This document shows, one piece after another, positions 63,323 through 64,000 of a stretch of DNA of 64,000 nt. Below the pieces are notes generated by a model. That model saw only the letters and a program-made list of their open reading frames with translations, searched no databases and had not been told where the DNA came from. Position numbers and translations under genes: made by a program. Origin of the DNA: Rhodospirillales bacterium CG15_BIG_FIL_POST_REV_8_21_14_020_66_15 (lineage in GTDB: Bacteria > Pseudomonadota > Alphaproteobacteria > Rhodospirillales > Casp-alpha2); assembly GCA_002781745.1 (NCBI GenBank), contig PFFW01000102.1, positions 1 to 64,000 of the forward strand. Reading direction: 5' to 3'. Position 1 is the first letter of the stretch, and each line of letters starts with the position of its first letter.

Positions 63323-64000
63323 ATGCGTCTGTTATTCCCTTTGTTGGTTGCGCCGCTGCTGTCCGGTTGTTTACTTATCGCGGCAGGAATGGTGGACGCC
63401 ATTGGCGTAAATGATCCAGCTGACGAGGCGACCGTGAAAAAATTCAGAGCCCTCTGCGAAGCAGGATCAGGGCTACAAGTGTATAAGAGTGTGGAAAATG
63501 TGGAGGGTGTATTTGATAGAACCTCGAAGTCGGGCTGCAGCATATGCGAGGACGCACTAGTAAACGCAAAATACGAGTATGTTGAATTTGAAGTTTCTCC
63601 AGATGCCCCCTCTGGCTTTGTACATCCATTCTTATTCGACCGGAGATATACGTTTGTGCCGGGCCTCTATAGGGCGACTTTGAAGCCCGCCCATCACCCT
63701 GATTGCGGGATGTTTTACGAGGTTCACGAAAGTTATTACCCAAACAAGGAATATGCCGCCAAACACCTTGAATATATACACAGAAAATTAGGTGGACGTT
63801 GCATCTCGGTCAACGAGATCGATAAGGTCACGACAGATTACGCGTTCAAAGAATACAGAAGAGAAACAATAACAAAGGAAAGACTTTTCCTATATCGATC
63901 CGAATGGTCAAATTATTACACTGGGGAGCTACATGCAAAATACGCCAAGGTCGTATTGAATAAGAACATCACGAGGCACGAAGCGTTTTATCCCGATAAA
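63323..64000 (+). CDS. Putative lipoprotein, truncated by the window end
   Basis: An ORF absent from the track because it has no stop in the window. The 226 visible codons start ATG behind AAGGAAGG. Residues 1-15 form a short lipoprotein signal, and 'LLSGC' (Cys16) is a lipobox. The mature part has several cysteines ('SGCSICED', 'HPDCGMFYE', 'GRCISVNE') that could form disulfides, and is rich in Tyr. Base composition is clearly AT-richer than the core genes. No family recognised; it is probably an acquired surface protein. Confidence 0.75.
   Translation, partial: MRLLFPLLVAPLLSGCLLIAAGMVDAIGVNDPADEATVKKFRALCEAGSGLQVYKSVENVEGVFDRTSKSGCSICEDALVNAKYEYVEFEVSPDAPSGFVHPFLFDRRYTFVPGLYRATLKPAHHPDCGMFYEVHESYYPNKEYAAKHLEYIHRKLGGRCISVNEIDKVTTDYAFKEYRRETITKERLFLYRSEWSNYYTGELHAKYAKVVLNKNITRHEAFYPDK

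Overview
The window looks like a chromosomal segment of a high-GC alphaproteobacterium, most likely of the Rhodospirillales type. The evidence is consistent codon usage and GC-rich genes throughout, plus several lineage markers: a TrcR (DUF1013) regulator, a three-gene proton-translocating transhydrogenase (pntAA-pntAB-pntB), a COQ9-family gene next to rpsU, a GTTC-N7-GTTC LexA box upstream of recA, and a Maf-type flagellin glycosylation gene. Nearly all of the window is ordinary core genome on both strands. No complete rRNA, tRNA, insertion sequence or CRISPR array was seen.

Layout. 1-8.4 kb: DUF1192 protein, quinone oxidoreductase, trcR, an aminotransferase-exporter pair, a truncated aldehyde dehydrogenase, and prpE divergent from an acyl-CoA synthetase. 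8.5-9.5 kb: an AT-richer, probably acquired nuclease-like gene. 9.7-15 kb: two ydcH genes around pfkA, a glutathione peroxidase, a DEAD-box helicase and a degenerate GGDEF protein. 15-22.5 kb: purEK, a GFA protein, def-COQ9, rpsU, and a Maf protein ending in a SEC-C zinc motif. 22.5-29.6 kb: the pnt operon, ggt, ridA, a cyclase-like protein and a YbjQ protein. 29.6-39.3 kb: two small hairpin/MITE-like elements, pepF-hydrolase-UbiB, a long-chain acyl-CoA ligase, a GNAT protein, and an epimerase-dehalogenase-nitroreductase cluster. 39.5-46.6 kb: a large indolepyruvate oxidoreductase, a small accessory spot (tRNA 3'-end fragment, palindromic repeats, DUF4160/DUF2442-HTH pair), an AEC transporter and pyk. 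46.9-57.9 kb: two unknown genes, meaB, cheZ, a cyclophilin, a VWA protein, MscS, MoxR and alaS. 58-60.5 kb: an isolated TadG-TadE-TadE trio behind an AT-rich leader. 60.6-64 kb: recA with SOS sites, then a mazEF module with an orphan antitoxin between 24-bp direct repeats, and a lipoprotein gene running off the end.

How the genes work together. prpE (propionyl-CoA formation) and meaB (guardian of methylmalonyl-CoA mutase) fit propionate assimilation through methylmalonyl-CoA. The three acyl-CoA ligases and indolepyruvate oxidoreductase point to fatty-acid and aromatic amino-acid catabolism. pfkA and pyk supply glycolysis, and the transhydrogenase supplies NADPH. cheZ and the Maf gene imply a flagellated, chemotactic cell.

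The most unusual parts are non-coding or accessory: interleaved palindromes around the DUF4160/DUF2442 promoter, a nested four-half-site palindrome between pntAA and ggt, tandem TA-flanked hairpins that supply the stop codon of a UbiB-type kinase, and the repeat-bounded toxin-antitoxin block next to recA. I do not see a convincing large new multi-gene system.
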